Shown piece by piece: positions 5,765 to 12,978 of a DNA stretch of 12,978 nucleotides. Source of the stretch: Methanobacteriota archaeon (GTDB lineage Archaea > Thermoplasmatota > Thermoplasmata > RBG-16-68-12); the NCBI GenBank assembly GCA_005879045.1, contig VBLV01000116.1, positions 1 to 12,978 of the forward strand, given 5' to 3'. The notes beneath the pieces were generated by a model. That model was not told where the DNA came from. It was given only the letters and a program-made list of their open reading frames with translations, and searched no databases. The stretch's first letter is position 1. Each line of letters begins with the position of its first letter. The position numbers and the translations under genes are program-made.

Positions 5765-6157
5765 CTACGATGCGAGGGATCTCCAAGCGATCCAAGCGCC
5801 GAGGAATCCCGGTACTGCGAACAGAAGAAAGACGACTCCGAAGACGCCGAACAACCGGACTTGGATCGCGTAGTAGGCCGCGACCGCTGCGACGAGAACT
5901 CCGTTGACCACCGCGGCTGCGGTAACCACAATCCTCGATGGAGATTCCTTTCCAAGCCAGATCCCTCCCGCGAATCCGATCGCAGACGCGGCGATCAGCA
6001 CGACGGCGCTCCAGATCAGGAGCGTCTGGATCAGGTCGCTGCTGGAGAGCGGGAGCGTTTCTAAGTTCACGGCGACAGCCGCGAGGAAGATGATTGCGTC
6101 CAAAGCGGAAAGAAAGAGAAGGGGCCGAGCCTGTGCTCCGGCTCGGCCTTCGGGCAT
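5765..6157 (-). CDS. Small four-helix membrane protein of unknown function
   Basis: Seen: 130 residues with four hydrophobic segments at about 13-38, 43-70, 75-100 and 104-126, joined by very short loops (GKESPSR, QVRLFG). There is no Cys or His cluster and no recognisable active site, and I do not recognise the family. ATG 6157 has a GAGG Shine-Dalgarno six bases upstream and lies 22 bp after the stop of the protease gene, which suggests one transcript and perhaps a shared membrane location. Complication: the first 12 codons include a 9-bp-stem hairpin followed by a pyrimidine tract that looks like a transcript end; if so, the true start could be TTG 6103, which still keeps most of helix 1. 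A helper or immunity-like role for the protease is conceivable but unsupported. Confidence 0.65.
   Translation of the reverse strand: MPEGRAGAQARPLLFLSALDAIIFLAAVAVNLETLPLSSSDLIQTLLIWSAVVLIAASAIGFAGGIWLGKESPSRIVVTAAAVVNGVLVAAVAAYYAIQVRLFGVFGVVFLLFAVPGFLGAWIAWRSLAS
6107..6148 (-). terminator. Hairpin plus pyrimidine tract after the protease gene
   Basis: On the minus strand GGCCGAGCC and GGCTCGGCC (6123-6131 with 6140-6148) form a perfect 9-bp stem with an 8-nt loop. It is followed by a 16-nt all-pyrimidine run (6122-6107, CCTTCTCTTTCTTTCC). It lies 32 bp past the protease stop but inside the first codons of the small membrane gene. Pyrimidine or T-rich tracts end archaeal transcripts, and the hairpin may add to this. 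The run mixes C and T, which weakens the call. Confidence 0.35.
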
Positions 6158-6179
6158 CCTGCGCCTCTAATCGCTTCGC

Positions 6180-9100
6180 CTACGTCTTGGGCCTCCGAGC
6201 TGCCCGCCACGCCGCCAGCGCAAAGATCGCTGCGACCGCAGAGAGGATCGCCGCCACGGACGCGCTCGACATCGCCAACAGCCCGCTGCTCGACTGGAGC
6301 GAGGTCAGCTGTTGGTTGGCGGTGCCGGCGTTCGTCTTGATCGTCGCGACGTCACCCTGTATGGTCGTAATCTTTCCATTCAGCGACTCCAGGGTGGCGG
6401 TGACGGTGCCCAGCGTCGTCTGGACGGTCGCCACGTTTCCGTTGATGCTCGTAATCTTTCCGTCAAGGGCGGCGAGATTCGCGGTCAAGGTCCCGATGCT
6501 CGTCGAGATCGTCGCGGTGTCGCCCTGGACGGAGTCGAGCTTTGCACTGACGGCAGTCAGATCAACACGAATCGTCCCCGTGTCCGTTTTGATTTGGGCG
6601 ATGTCACCCTGGATCGCCACGACCTTGCTGTACTGCGCGGTGAGCGTTTGGCTCACCAGGAACGTGGCAAGGCCCGAACCCGATCCGGTCAAGAACGTCT
6701 CGGAAACGCTCGCCTGAGCGACCAGCGCATAGGTTCCCGGGCCCAGAGTGCCAGGCAACGTGTACGGCACCTTGTAGAGCCCGATGGCGACCTCCGTCAC
6801 GTTCAGGGCATCCGAGGTTCCGGCCGGGCGCCAAAGGCTCGCCGAGATGGTCGCGGCCCGCAAGGTGCCCTGCGCCGTGACGAGGATATAGAATTCCGCG
6901 ACTTCGCCAGGGAAGTGCAACGTCCCGACGCTCACCTGCACGTCCAGCGCGACCTTCTCGATGACGCGGAAGGCTGAGGAGGCCGATGCTCCGGTGTCCA
7001 GGTTGAAGCCCGAGATGAAGTAGTCGCCACCGACCACTGTGGGCACGATCACCAGGGTGACGAACGAGCCGTCGGCACTGCTGAGAGCCCGACCGCTGGA
7101 CGTACTTCCGAACGAGAGGTCGACGTACACCCGGGACGGCCAGCCGTGGCCTGCGACACCCACCCCGGACCCAGGCGGACCGCTGGTCGCCGTGAGCACC
7201 AACGACGCTGCGACCCGGAACGGCCGTTCACCCGCGAAGTTCTCGTCCAAGGTCTGCACGACCACGGAATGCGCTCCGAACACGGCCTCTGGGACATCGA
7301 ACGACCCGGAGAATGCCCCGGCCCCATTGGCCACAAGCGTCCCCACGACGTCTTCGTCGAACAATGCCTGGAGGTTCGCGTTCGCCCGAGCTCCGGAGCC
7401 GGTGAACGATATGTGCGTTCCGACCGCCCCGCTACCGGGTGTGATCGCGAGCTGGAGGCGCTCCGTGCTGGCCCAAAGGGACGCGTTCACGAGAATCTGC
7501 GCGATCCCTTGCGTCCAGTAGAAGTTCGCGAAGCCAAAGATCGGCGCGTATGAGCCCATCAGGACCCAGCGGGAGCCGGCATCGGTCACCTTCACGGCCA
7601 AGTTGTCCCCCACCCGCTGGCTGGCCGACGTCATACCGGTCCAGAGGTCGCCAATCGTCTTGCCGCTGAACCCGCTGAACCATGCCATCGGGAAGCACCC
7701 GGCCATGTTCGTCAGCCGCGTGTAGTATCCGACGGGACGGCCCCGCAAGACGGGATGCGCGGCGACCCCACCCTGCCAGATGTCGCCCGCACAAGGCCAC
7801 GATTCGGTGCGAACCGCCGGATCGCCACGGAATTGGTTCAACAAGACGACTCCATAGGGCGCGGAGAAACCGTAGACGCTGTCCAGGAACAGGATCCCCG
7901 CCCCGGATGCGTCCGCCGCGGCCAGCAAGGCGTTGAACTGGTCGGCCGTCGGGAACACGCTGTTGAACGGTCTCCCGCTCAGGATGATGAGGTCCAGGTT
8001 GGCCGCAGCGGCGATCAGATCGTCCCAATTGCCCTGATACTGGGCCACGGCAAAGCGACCCGTGGCATCAAGGATCGTCTGGAGCGGGTTGCCCTGATCG
8101 TCGTACATGATTCCGACCCGCCGCTGCGCGACGAGGACGAAATCGAGCGTGGTCGTCTGGCCCTCCGTGACCGTCGCCGTGCCCTGCCCCGACTGGTAGC
8201 CGAACTTCTTGGCGGTGATCGTCCAATTGCCTACCGGCAGCACAATCGAGTACTGGCCATTTGCATCCGTGACCGTTTGCACCGGAGTGCCTGTCGCACG
8301 GATTTGTACGTCTCCGATCGGCGAGCCGTCGGTGTCCGCGACCGTGCCCGCGACGGAGCCGGAAGGCAACTGCACGAGGTAGACGGTCAGGTCCACAAAC
8401 GCCATCGGCGAGATCGTTCCAGCCGTGGACAACCCGAAGCTAACCGGATCAGACTTGACCTTGGCGAGTCCGGTCCCGAGCCCGGTCGCCCAGCTGTAGC
8501 TTGCGGCCCAGGCGACCGAATTATCGAAGATCTTCACGGCCGCGCTCGTCCAGTCGTTCGAGACATGGGTCCAGAACTGCGGCGCCAATCCGCCCAACAG
8601 GACCCACTGGGTTCCGCCAGCTTGGGCTTCGACGGCAACGCTGTCGCCCTGGATCCCGGTCATGTTCGTTCCGACCTGCGCGAGCGTGGTCCCCGTGAAA
8701 TTCGTGAACCAGGTGTGGTCCCCGTCGATGGTGCCATTCGTGTTGAGGATCACGGTCACGCTGTCCCCAGGGGCCCCGACGCCGGCGAAGATCGGGTGGC
8801 TCTGCAGGATGCTGAAGTACACGGATCCCTCGCCGAAATCAAAGATACGGACCGGCGGATTGCCCGTGTACGCAGACAAGAGAGTGATCCCGTAGGGCCA
8901 GTACCAGTAGCGGGCGTTGGCAAGAGACAAGATGTCCACGAAGGTGCTCTGCGCCGGCGCCGTGAGGTCGCTGTCATTCGAGAATCCGGACCAGTAGACG
9001 ACGGGGAACGCGGAGAGAGACCACTTGAGAGCAATTGCGTCCGGGGCCTGGAAGTCGTACGGGGTGTAGCCGGCCGAGCTCAAGAGCCCTGCGAGCTCGC

Positions 9101-11345
9101 CTTGCCAATCTTGGTAGACCGCGATGCTCGTATTGCTCGAGGCGACGATGCTGAAATCGAGGGTCGTCGACGAACCGGGCACCACGGTAATGTTTTGCGA
9201 TGGCGGCCAGAATCCACCCTTGAACGCGCCGACCCGATAGCTGCCTGCGTTAAAGGAGTCGATTTGCAACGAATAGCTGCCACTCGCATCCGTCAACGCC
9301 TGGTACTTACCCGGCCCTTCGGCCCAGATCAGGGTCGTCGGCGCGGGAGTGCTGTTGCTCGCGTACGTCACCGTGCCGCTCACGATGCCGGGGATATTCG
9401 GCGCCAAGGTGAAGTTCGCCCAGGACGTCTCATTCTCTTTGAGGTCAAGAGTCGCGTTCGAAGGAACGAAACCGGAGGCGGATGCAAGCAGATCGTAGTG
9501 GCCCGCTTTCAGGCTCGCCGTGAAGAAGCCGTTCACATCGGTCGTGACGTTCACGTTGGCTTGGACGATCCACACATTCGCTCCCGCGATGGGGCTCAGG
9601 TTCAGGTCGGTCACGTATCCGGCGATCGTCCCGTTGTACAGCTTCACGACGACCGGGATGAGCTGGCTGAGGTAGCCGAACTTGGCGAACGAGATGTTGT
9701 ACGATCCCTCCGGAAGGCTGAGCTTGAAACTCCCGTCCGGCGCGGTCTTCGTGAACGCACCGAGCTCGACCGCGGTCACCGTGACATTTGCCACGGGTGA
9801 GGCGGATTGGCTGTCGTACACGACGCCGCGAACGCCCGTGTTCAGAATCAGGGAAAGCGTCACGGCCTTGGCCGTATCCAGGCGACCGTAACCGAATCGT
9901 TCGTCCTGGCCGGGGACCCCGAGGTCGACCACCGACTGCTGCAGGTTCTGGTACACCCGTTCGGGGCTCAGAGAGAATCCGGACGCCTGAAGCATCAATG
10001 CGACCGTCGCCGAGACGTGGGGGGTGGCCATCGAAGTCCCGCTCAGGAAGGCGTATCCGCCTCCCGGCTGCGTGCTGCGAACGTCGACGCCCGGAGCAGA
10101 GAAGTCCGGCTTGACATACGAGGACGGATAGGGCGGGAAGAATGGCCAGTCCGCCGGCGGGCTCGCCCAGGAGATCGTCTTGCCGCCGCTGAAATCAGCG
10201 ATGTTGTCGTTGATGTCCGTCGCGCCGATGCCGAAGACTCCCCAGATATCGCCCGGGCTCCGGACGTTCCCGAGACCTTCGTTCCCGGACGCGGCGACGG
10301 GGACGACGCCCGCAAGGAGGCTGTTTCTGACCGGATCGATGAGAGCATTCTGATCCAAGGGATAGCCACCCCAGCTCATCGACTGGACGTTTCCTGGAGG
10401 AGTGGGGTTCCCGTTGCGGTCGAACGGACTCACGCACCACTCCATTCCGGCGATCACCTGCGCGAACGAGCCACTGCCGTTCGGCAGCACGAGGCCCATC
10501 ATCAGCCATGCGCCAGGGGCGACTCCAATCGCACTTCCACTCGTGCTGTCGCCGGCAATCGTTCCGGAAACATGGGTGCCATGGAAGATGCCAAAGAACT
10601 CCGTGTCATGGGGGGTGGAGAAGACCGGGTTACCACTTCCGTCGAACTCCATCCAACCGCCCGGATAAGCGGGGTCGGATGAGTCCGTGGTATACAACCG
10701 ACCGGCGAGGTCTGGATGCGTCGGATCGATTCCGGTGTCTGTCACGCAAACCCGGACACCTTCGCCGCGAATGCCGAGTGCCCAGGCCCCGGGTGCATTG
10801 ACTTTCGCGATGTTCCAGTCGTAAGATTGGTTAGCCGTTGGTTCAGGATGGCCGATAACCGTCGGCGGCAAAGTGAGTGCGAAATTAGCGTGAATCCGTT
10901 CCACAATCGGATTCTGCGCGATGTCGCGCAGAGTGTCAGCATTGGTCGCCACGAGGAGAGAGTTCGTCAGCCAAAAGCGATGCAGGACCGTCCCGCCCCG
11001 ATTCACGACAAGATTCGCGATCATCGGGTCCTGTGACCGGGTGGCGACCGCTTCCAGAGAGTCGACGACGAAATCGTGGCCTCTCGAGGCCCACGCTGGA
11101 GATGCGAAATCCTTGAGCTTGATCACCGCGATCGTAGGGCTGGCCGCGTTCGGAGCACTTCCAGCAGTCGAAGTCACCGAAGGCGTGTCCGAACTCCCTT
11201 GCGTGAGCACGCCCGGATCGATCTTCGCCAGATTCGTCTGATACGTGTAGGCCGCACCGACGGTCAGGCTCACCGCTGGAAGCACCATCACGACCGCCAC
11301 AAATACGGCAAGCCACAGCGACGCTCGAGCACTCGAAAATCGCAT
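6180..11345 (-). CDS. Giant membrane-anchored subtilisin-like (S8) surface protease with coiled-coil stalk
   Basis: Seen: 1721 residues from ATG 11345, which has GGGGGGAG five bases upstream; ATG 11405 lies next to the TATA-like box and is rejected. Order: signal helix 9-32; I9-like propeptide about 75-160; S8 catalytic domain about 175-500 with Asp203 (VTDTGID), His255 (FHGTHVSG), oxyanion Asn355 (ASGNEG) and Ser438 (SGTSMATPH); CarboxypepD_reg-like beta domains about 504-572, 573-648, 652-734 and 996-1074; two related ~215-residue modules at 737-950 and 1076-1293; TIG/Ig-like domains about 1296-1460 and another to about 1550; four 28-residue coiled-coil repeats 1578-1689; membrane helix about 1690-1713; tail RAARRPKT. 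Many N-x-S/T sequons fit an outward-facing glycoprotein. Inferred: an active cell-surface protease on a stalk, perhaps scavenging protein or processing envelope proteins. Confidence 0.92.
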   Translation of the reverse strand: MRFSSARASLWLAVFVAVVMVLPAVSLTVGAAYTYQTNLAKIDPGVLTQGSSDTPSVTSTAGSAPNAASPTIAVIKLKDFASPAWASRGHDFVVDSLEAVATRSQDPMIANLVVNRGGTVLHRFWLTNSLLVATNADTLRDIAQNPIVERIHANFALTLPPTVIGHPEPTANQSYDWNIAKVNAPGAWALGIRGEGVRVCVTDTGIDPTHPDLAGRLYTTDSSDPAYPGGWMEFDGSGNPVFSTPHDTEFFGIFHGTHVSGTIAGDSTSGSAIGVAPGAWLMMGLVLPNGSGSFAQVIAGMEWCVSPFDRNGNPTPPGNVQSMSWGGYPLDQNALIDPVRNSLLAGVVPVAASGNEGLGNVRSPGDIWGVFGIGATDINDNIADFSGGKTISWASPPADWPFFPPYPSSYVKPDFSAPGVDVRSTQPGGGYAFLSGTSMATPHVSATVALMLQASGFSLSPERVYQNLQQSVVDLGVPGQDERFGYGRLDTAKAVTLSLILNTGVRGVVYDSQSASPVANVTVTAVELGAFTKTAPDGSFKLSLPEGSYNISFAKFGYLSQLIPVVVKLYNGTIAGYVTDLNLSPIAGANVWIVQANVNVTTDVNGFFTASLKAGHYDLLASASGFVPSNATLDLKENETSWANFTLAPNIPGIVSGTVTYASNSTPAPTTLIWAEGPGKYQALTDASGSYSLQIDSFNAGSYRVGAFKGGFWPPSQNITVVPGSSTTLDFSIVASSNTSIAVYQDWQGELAGLLSSAGYTPYDFQAPDAIALKWSLSAFPVVYWSGFSNDSDLTAPAQSTFVDILSLANARYWYWPYGITLLSAYTGNPPVRIFDFGEGSVYFSILQSHPIFAGVGAPGDSVTVILNTNGTIDGDHTWFTNFTGTTLAQVGTNMTGIQGDSVAVEAQAGGTQWVLLGGLAPQFWTHVSNDWTSAAVKIFDNSVAWAASYSWATGLGTGLAKVKSDPVSFGLSTAGTISPMAFVDLTVYLVQLPSGSVAGTVADTDGSPIGDVQIRATGTPVQTVTDANGQYSIVLPVGNWTITAKKFGYQSGQGTATVTEGQTTTLDFVLVAQRRVGIMYDDQGNPLQTILDATGRFAVAQYQGNWDDLIAAAANLDLIILSGRPFNSVFPTADQFNALLAAADASGAGILFLDSVYGFSAPYGVVLLNQFRGDPAVRTESWPCAGDIWQGGVAAHPVLRGRPVGYYTRLTNMAGCFPMAWFSGFSGKTIGDLWTGMTSASQRVGDNLAVKVTDAGSRWVLMGSYAPIFGFANFYWTQGIAQILVNASLWASTERLQLAITPGSGAVGTHISFTGSGARANANLQALFDEDVVGTLVANGAGAFSGSFDVPEAVFGAHSVVVQTLDENFAGERPFRVAASLVLTATSGPPGSGVGVAGHGWPSRVYVDLSFGSTSSGRALSSADGSFVTLVIVPTVVGGDYFISGFNLDTGASASSAFRVIEKVALDVQVSVGTLHFPGEVAEFYILVTAQGTLRAATISASLWRPAGTSDALNVTEVAIGLYKVPYTLPGTLGPGTYALVAQASVSETFLTGSGSGLATFLVSQTLTAQYSKVVAIQGDIAQIKTDTGTIRVDLTAVSAKLDSVQGDTATISTSIGTLTANLAALDGKITSINGNVATVQTTLGTVTATLESLNGKITTIQGDVATIKTNAGTANQQLTSLQSSSGLLAMSSASVAAILSAVAAIFALAAWRAARRPKT
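6279..6614 (-). repeat. Four tandem 28-residue coiled-coil repeats in the protease stalk
   Basis: Four consecutive units of exactly 84 bp (6614-6531, 6530-6447, 6446-6363, 6362-6279) encode variants of I-x-G-x-x-A-T-I-x-T-x-x-G-T-x-x-x-x-L-x-x-L-x-x-K-I-x-x. Twenty-eight residues are four heptads, so hydrophobic positions stay in register across units and a continuous coiled coil is expected, ending at the membrane helix. The fourth unit is the most degenerate. The repeats differ at DNA level, so they look old and selected, not a recent slippage. Confidence 0.85.
7467..8120 (-). other. Second copy of an unrecognised ~215-residue module in the protease
   Basis: Residues 1076-1293. It shares landmarks in the same order with the copy at 737-950: APYGVVLLNQFRGDPAVR, HPVLRG, AWFSGFSGKTIGD, a GDNLAVKV-like strand and SRWVLMGSYAPIFG. 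Alternating hydrophobic strands and helices (LDLIILSGRPFNS, GAGILFLDS) suggest a Rossmann or GATase-1-like alpha/beta fold. Two cysteines, Cys1185 and Cys1217, occur only in this copy and could form a disulfide. No catalytic triad is evident. Confidence 0.7.
8496..9137 (-). other. First copy of the ~215-residue module in the protease
   Basis: Residues 737-950. Landmarks matching the other copy are WPYGITLLSAYTGNPPVR, HPIFAG, TWFTNFTGTTLAQ, GDSVAVEA and TQWVLLGGLAPQFW. Like the other copy it begins right after a CarboxypepD_reg-like domain that ends TTLDF-x-(I/L)-V-A, so the duplicated unit is beta domain plus module. This copy has no cysteines and carries several N-glycosylation sequons. Confidence 0.7.
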
Positions 11346-11350
11346 GCTAT

Positions 11351-11421
11351 CTCCCCCCTCGGAAGCCCTCTCCCCCAGAGAGCAAAAAGGGATGGTTGTG
11401 TGCATTACTTAAGTGTTTATG
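11351..11421 (-). promoter_or_regulatory. Promoter and ribosome site of the protease gene
   Basis: Minus strand CATAAACACTTAAGTAATG (11421-11403) is the AT-rich candidate TATA region; a start about 25 bp on, near 11387, gives a leader of about 40 nt. The leader contains a small CTCTC-TGGGG-GAGAG hairpin and ends in GGGGGGAG (11358-11351), five bases before ATG 11345. The rest of the gap up to 11512 shows no gene and no clear terminator for the upstream dehydrogenase. Confidence 0.5.
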
Positions 11422-11512
11422 TCCGCAGCCTTCTCGATAGCCGAATGGATTCTAGTTTGAGGACACGGACGAAGAAATCCCGGGGACCCGCAAGGCCCGC
11501 GCTTCGCCCGGG

Positions 11513-12730
11513 TCAGTTCAAGCCCCGCGTCTCTTCCGCGTACTCGACGACCTGAATCCCTCGGCCTCGAGCCGAAAGTTCCTTGAAGTATGGCAACGGA
11601 TCGAACGCGATCTCGGGCGGAATGACGCCCCTTTGCTGGATCGACCCGTTCACCATCCACTGGGCCGCGATCGAGGGCGGGACGCCGGTGTCGACGACGC
11701 CCCCGCCGACGTTCCACTTCTTGTGGGGCCATGTGACGGCCTCGTACCGCAAGGTCATCGGATTCCCTTCCTTCTCGCCCACGAGGACGCAGCGCTGGAT
11801 GTCTACATCGAGTTCGGGATCCTTCGGCTTCGGCAGCGCATCGATCACCGTTGCGGTGGCGTCGTACGGGCGGACCTTCGTCCCCTCGATGACGATCTCC
11901 TCGCGGCTCGCGAGGCCCAGCCGAACGAGGGTCGCGATTGTCTCGCGGAAGGCGGCCGGGAATGCGACGATGAAGTCCATCTCTTGGACTCCTTTCCCGA
12001 TGGTCTTCGGCATCGTCGCGAGCTCGGAATGGATTGTGTAGTATCCTTCGACGACGCCGACCGGCGGCATGAACTCGGAGCGCTCGAGGCCGGATAGGGC
12101 GGGCACGAACCGGATCTTCCCGTTGCGGAGGATCGGCGCATCGAGGGAGAACTCGTCGAAGATCGTGCGAATCGCGTACGGCGGCACGAACTTCCCGGGC
12201 TCGCCGCCGGCGACCACCGCGCCGCTGCTCCGGAGAAGCACCTTGTCGACTTTATCGAGTTTACTCGCTCCGTGCATGCCCATCACGTTCATCGTGCCGG
12301 GGGTCGACCCGATTCCGAGGACACACGTCACGTCGGCGTCCTTCGCCCGCGCGTCCAGTTTCAGTTGGCGAAGGGTCTGGTGGTAAAGTCCACCTAGATC
12401 GCAATAGTGAATTCCCGCCCCGATCGCCGCCTCCATGATCCGGACATTGAGGTCGTACCAGGTGCTGTTGACCACACAGTCCCATCGCTTCAGCTCTCGC
12501 AGCAAGGCAGCCGAATCTCGGGCGTCGACAGGGACCGCCGTCGCACGGTCATCCCGTTGCGCGGCCGCGAACGACTTCGCCTTTGCGGCGCTCCGTCCGG
12601 CGATCCCGATTCGCTCGACGCCGGGGCTCGCGAGAAGATCTGGAACCGTGGATTGGGCCATCGCACCGTATCCGCCGAGAATGAGGACCTTCAACGAGCA
12701 CCGCGAGTCGCCGGAAGTCGAGGTCTTCAT
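11513..12730 (-). CDS. Saccharopine dehydrogenase family NAD(P)-dependent oxidoreductase
   Basis: Seen: 405 residues from ATG 12730. An N-terminal Rossmann strand and glycine loop (LILGGYGAMA, Gly19-Ala25) is followed by a second strand ending in GRS (Arg46), where a basic residue often favours NADP over NAD. The core carries family-typical segments YCDLGGLYHQT, GIGSTPGTMNVM and the glycine-rich NVGGGVVDTGVPPS near the C-terminus. Known: COG1748 includes saccharopine dehydrogenase, carboxynorspermidine dehydrogenase and lysine 6-dehydrogenase, all acting on the C-N bond of amino acids or polyamines. The substrate cannot be told from sequence alone. It starts 20 bp after an MFS transporter gene on the same strand, so the two are probably one operon, perhaps importing and processing one compound. 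No Shine-Dalgarno is evident; TTG 12694 is a less likely start. Confidence 0.85.
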   Translation of the reverse strand: MKTSTSGDSRCSLKVLILGGYGAMAQSTVPDLLASPGVERIGIAGRSAAKAKSFAAAQRDDRATAVPVDARDSAALLRELKRWDCVVNSTWYDLNVRIMEAAIGAGIHYCDLGGLYHQTLRQLKLDARAKDADVTCVLGIGSTPGTMNVMGMHGASKLDKVDKVLLRSSGAVVAGGEPGKFVPPYAIRTIFDEFSLDAPILRNGKIRFVPALSGLERSEFMPPVGVVEGYYTIHSELATMPKTIGKGVQEMDFIVAFPAAFRETIATLVRLGLASREEIVIEGTKVRPYDATATVIDALPKPKDPELDVDIQRCVLVGEKEGNPMTLRYEAVTWPHKKWNVGGGVVDTGVPPSIAAQWMVNGSIQQRGVIPPEIAFDPLPYFKELSARGRGIQVVEYAEETRGLN

Positions 12731-12750
12731 TTACGGTTTTCGCCGGGAAC

Positions 12751-12978
12751 TCAAATCTCCGACAGACGCGTTGCGGCGAGGATTGCGCAACCGCCGAGGA
12801 TCAAAGCCACACTCGTGCCGAACGCCATCGCATACCCGAGGTACTGCGCAGTGAATCCGCCGACGAGCGGCCCGAGGATCGATCCGAAGCCTTGGACCGC
12901 GTTGTACGTGCCGAACGCCTCCGCTCGGCCGTTCTCCGCAGCGAGGCGCGACACGAGGATGGAGCCCGCGACGTTGAT
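12751..12978 (-). CDS. MFS transporter, C-terminal fragment (5' part outside window)
   Basis: Only the last 75 residues and the TGA are inside the window. They contain the pair NGRAEAFGTYNAVQGFGSILGPLVGG, which resembles the R-G-x-x-x-G-x-x-x-x-x-x-x-G-x-x-x-G-P-x-x-G helix 4/5 or 10/11 signature of major facilitator transporters, and a final hydrophobic helix (YAMAFGTSVALILGGCAILAA) ending in a short TRLSEI tail. Orientation and spacing suggest co-transcription with the dehydrogenase 20 bp downstream. The transported substrate is unknown. Confidence 0.75.
   Translation of the reverse strand: MNVAGSILVSRLAAENGRAEAFGTYNAVQGFGSILGPLVGGFTAQYLGYAMAFGTSVALILGGCAILAATRLSEI

Noticed and set aside
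4153..5955. 600-codon minus-strand frame opposite the PLP enzyme
   Set aside because: Antisense shadow with repetitive Arg/Val/Asp composition and no motif, crossing the convergent membrane-protein gene.
6279..6614. 84-bp spaced repeats as a possible CRISPR or satellite array
   Set aside because: The units are in-frame coding repeats of a coiled coil with diverged DNA and no unique spacers.
7755..9800. 681-codon plus-strand frame opposite the protease
   Set aside because: It is rich in Arg, Asp and Gly, as expected from antisense of a GC-rich gene, has no ribosome site and no domain; the minus-strand protease is unambiguous.
11420..11512. Possible terminator for the dehydrogenase gene
   Set aside because: Only imperfect GC-rich self-matches (CCCGGG segments) and a short mixed tract are present; there is no clear T-tract.

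Overview
The window looks like chromosomal DNA of a GC-rich archaeon, most likely a euryarchaeote of the Thermoplasmata type. The archaeal signs are AT-rich TATA-like boxes at the right distance upstream of genes, a type II tRNA-Leu without an encoded CCA, a glmM-glmU pair arranged as in other Euryarchaeota, and a secreted subtilase with a coiled-coil stalk and C-terminal membrane anchor. The lineage is an inference. There is no phage, transposon, CRISPR or plasmid signal.

Layout. 1-2240 (minus): a two-gene amino-sugar operon. A phosphoglucosamine mutase-like enzyme overlaps a bifunctional sugar-1-phosphate nucleotidylyltransferase that runs off the left edge; together they probably make UDP-GlcNAc for glycans. 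2370-3114: two small convergent genes of unknown role, a 74-residue basic protein (plus) and a membrane protein with a C-terminal zinc ribbon (minus). 3215-3299: tRNA-Leu(CAG). 3389-3883 (plus): a four-helix DUF1772-like membrane protein close behind the tRNA. 3884-4254: a 371-bp non-coding stretch with a TATA-like box and four inverted repeats. 4255-5709 (plus): a class III PLP enzyme resembling glutamate-1-semialdehyde aminomutase, read from a TTG codon set by a good Shine-Dalgarno.

5765-11345 (minus): a 1721-residue subtilisin-like surface protease followed closely by a four-helix membrane protein. The protease has an N-terminal signal, propeptide, complete S8 catalytic site, four CarboxypepD_reg-like beta domains, two copies of a ~215-residue unrecognised module, Ig/TIG-like domains, four exact-length 28-residue coiled-coil repeats, a membrane helix and a basic tail. 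It is the most striking object in the window. 11513-12978 (minus): a saccharopine dehydrogenase family oxidoreductase lies 20 bp downstream of the end of an MFS transporter that enters from the right edge.

How the genes work together: only the glmM-glmU pair has a clear joint pathway. The protease and its small membrane neighbour may share a transcript, but a hairpin followed by a pyrimidine tract lies inside the start of the small gene and may separate them. All functions are read from sequence motifs; no database search was run.
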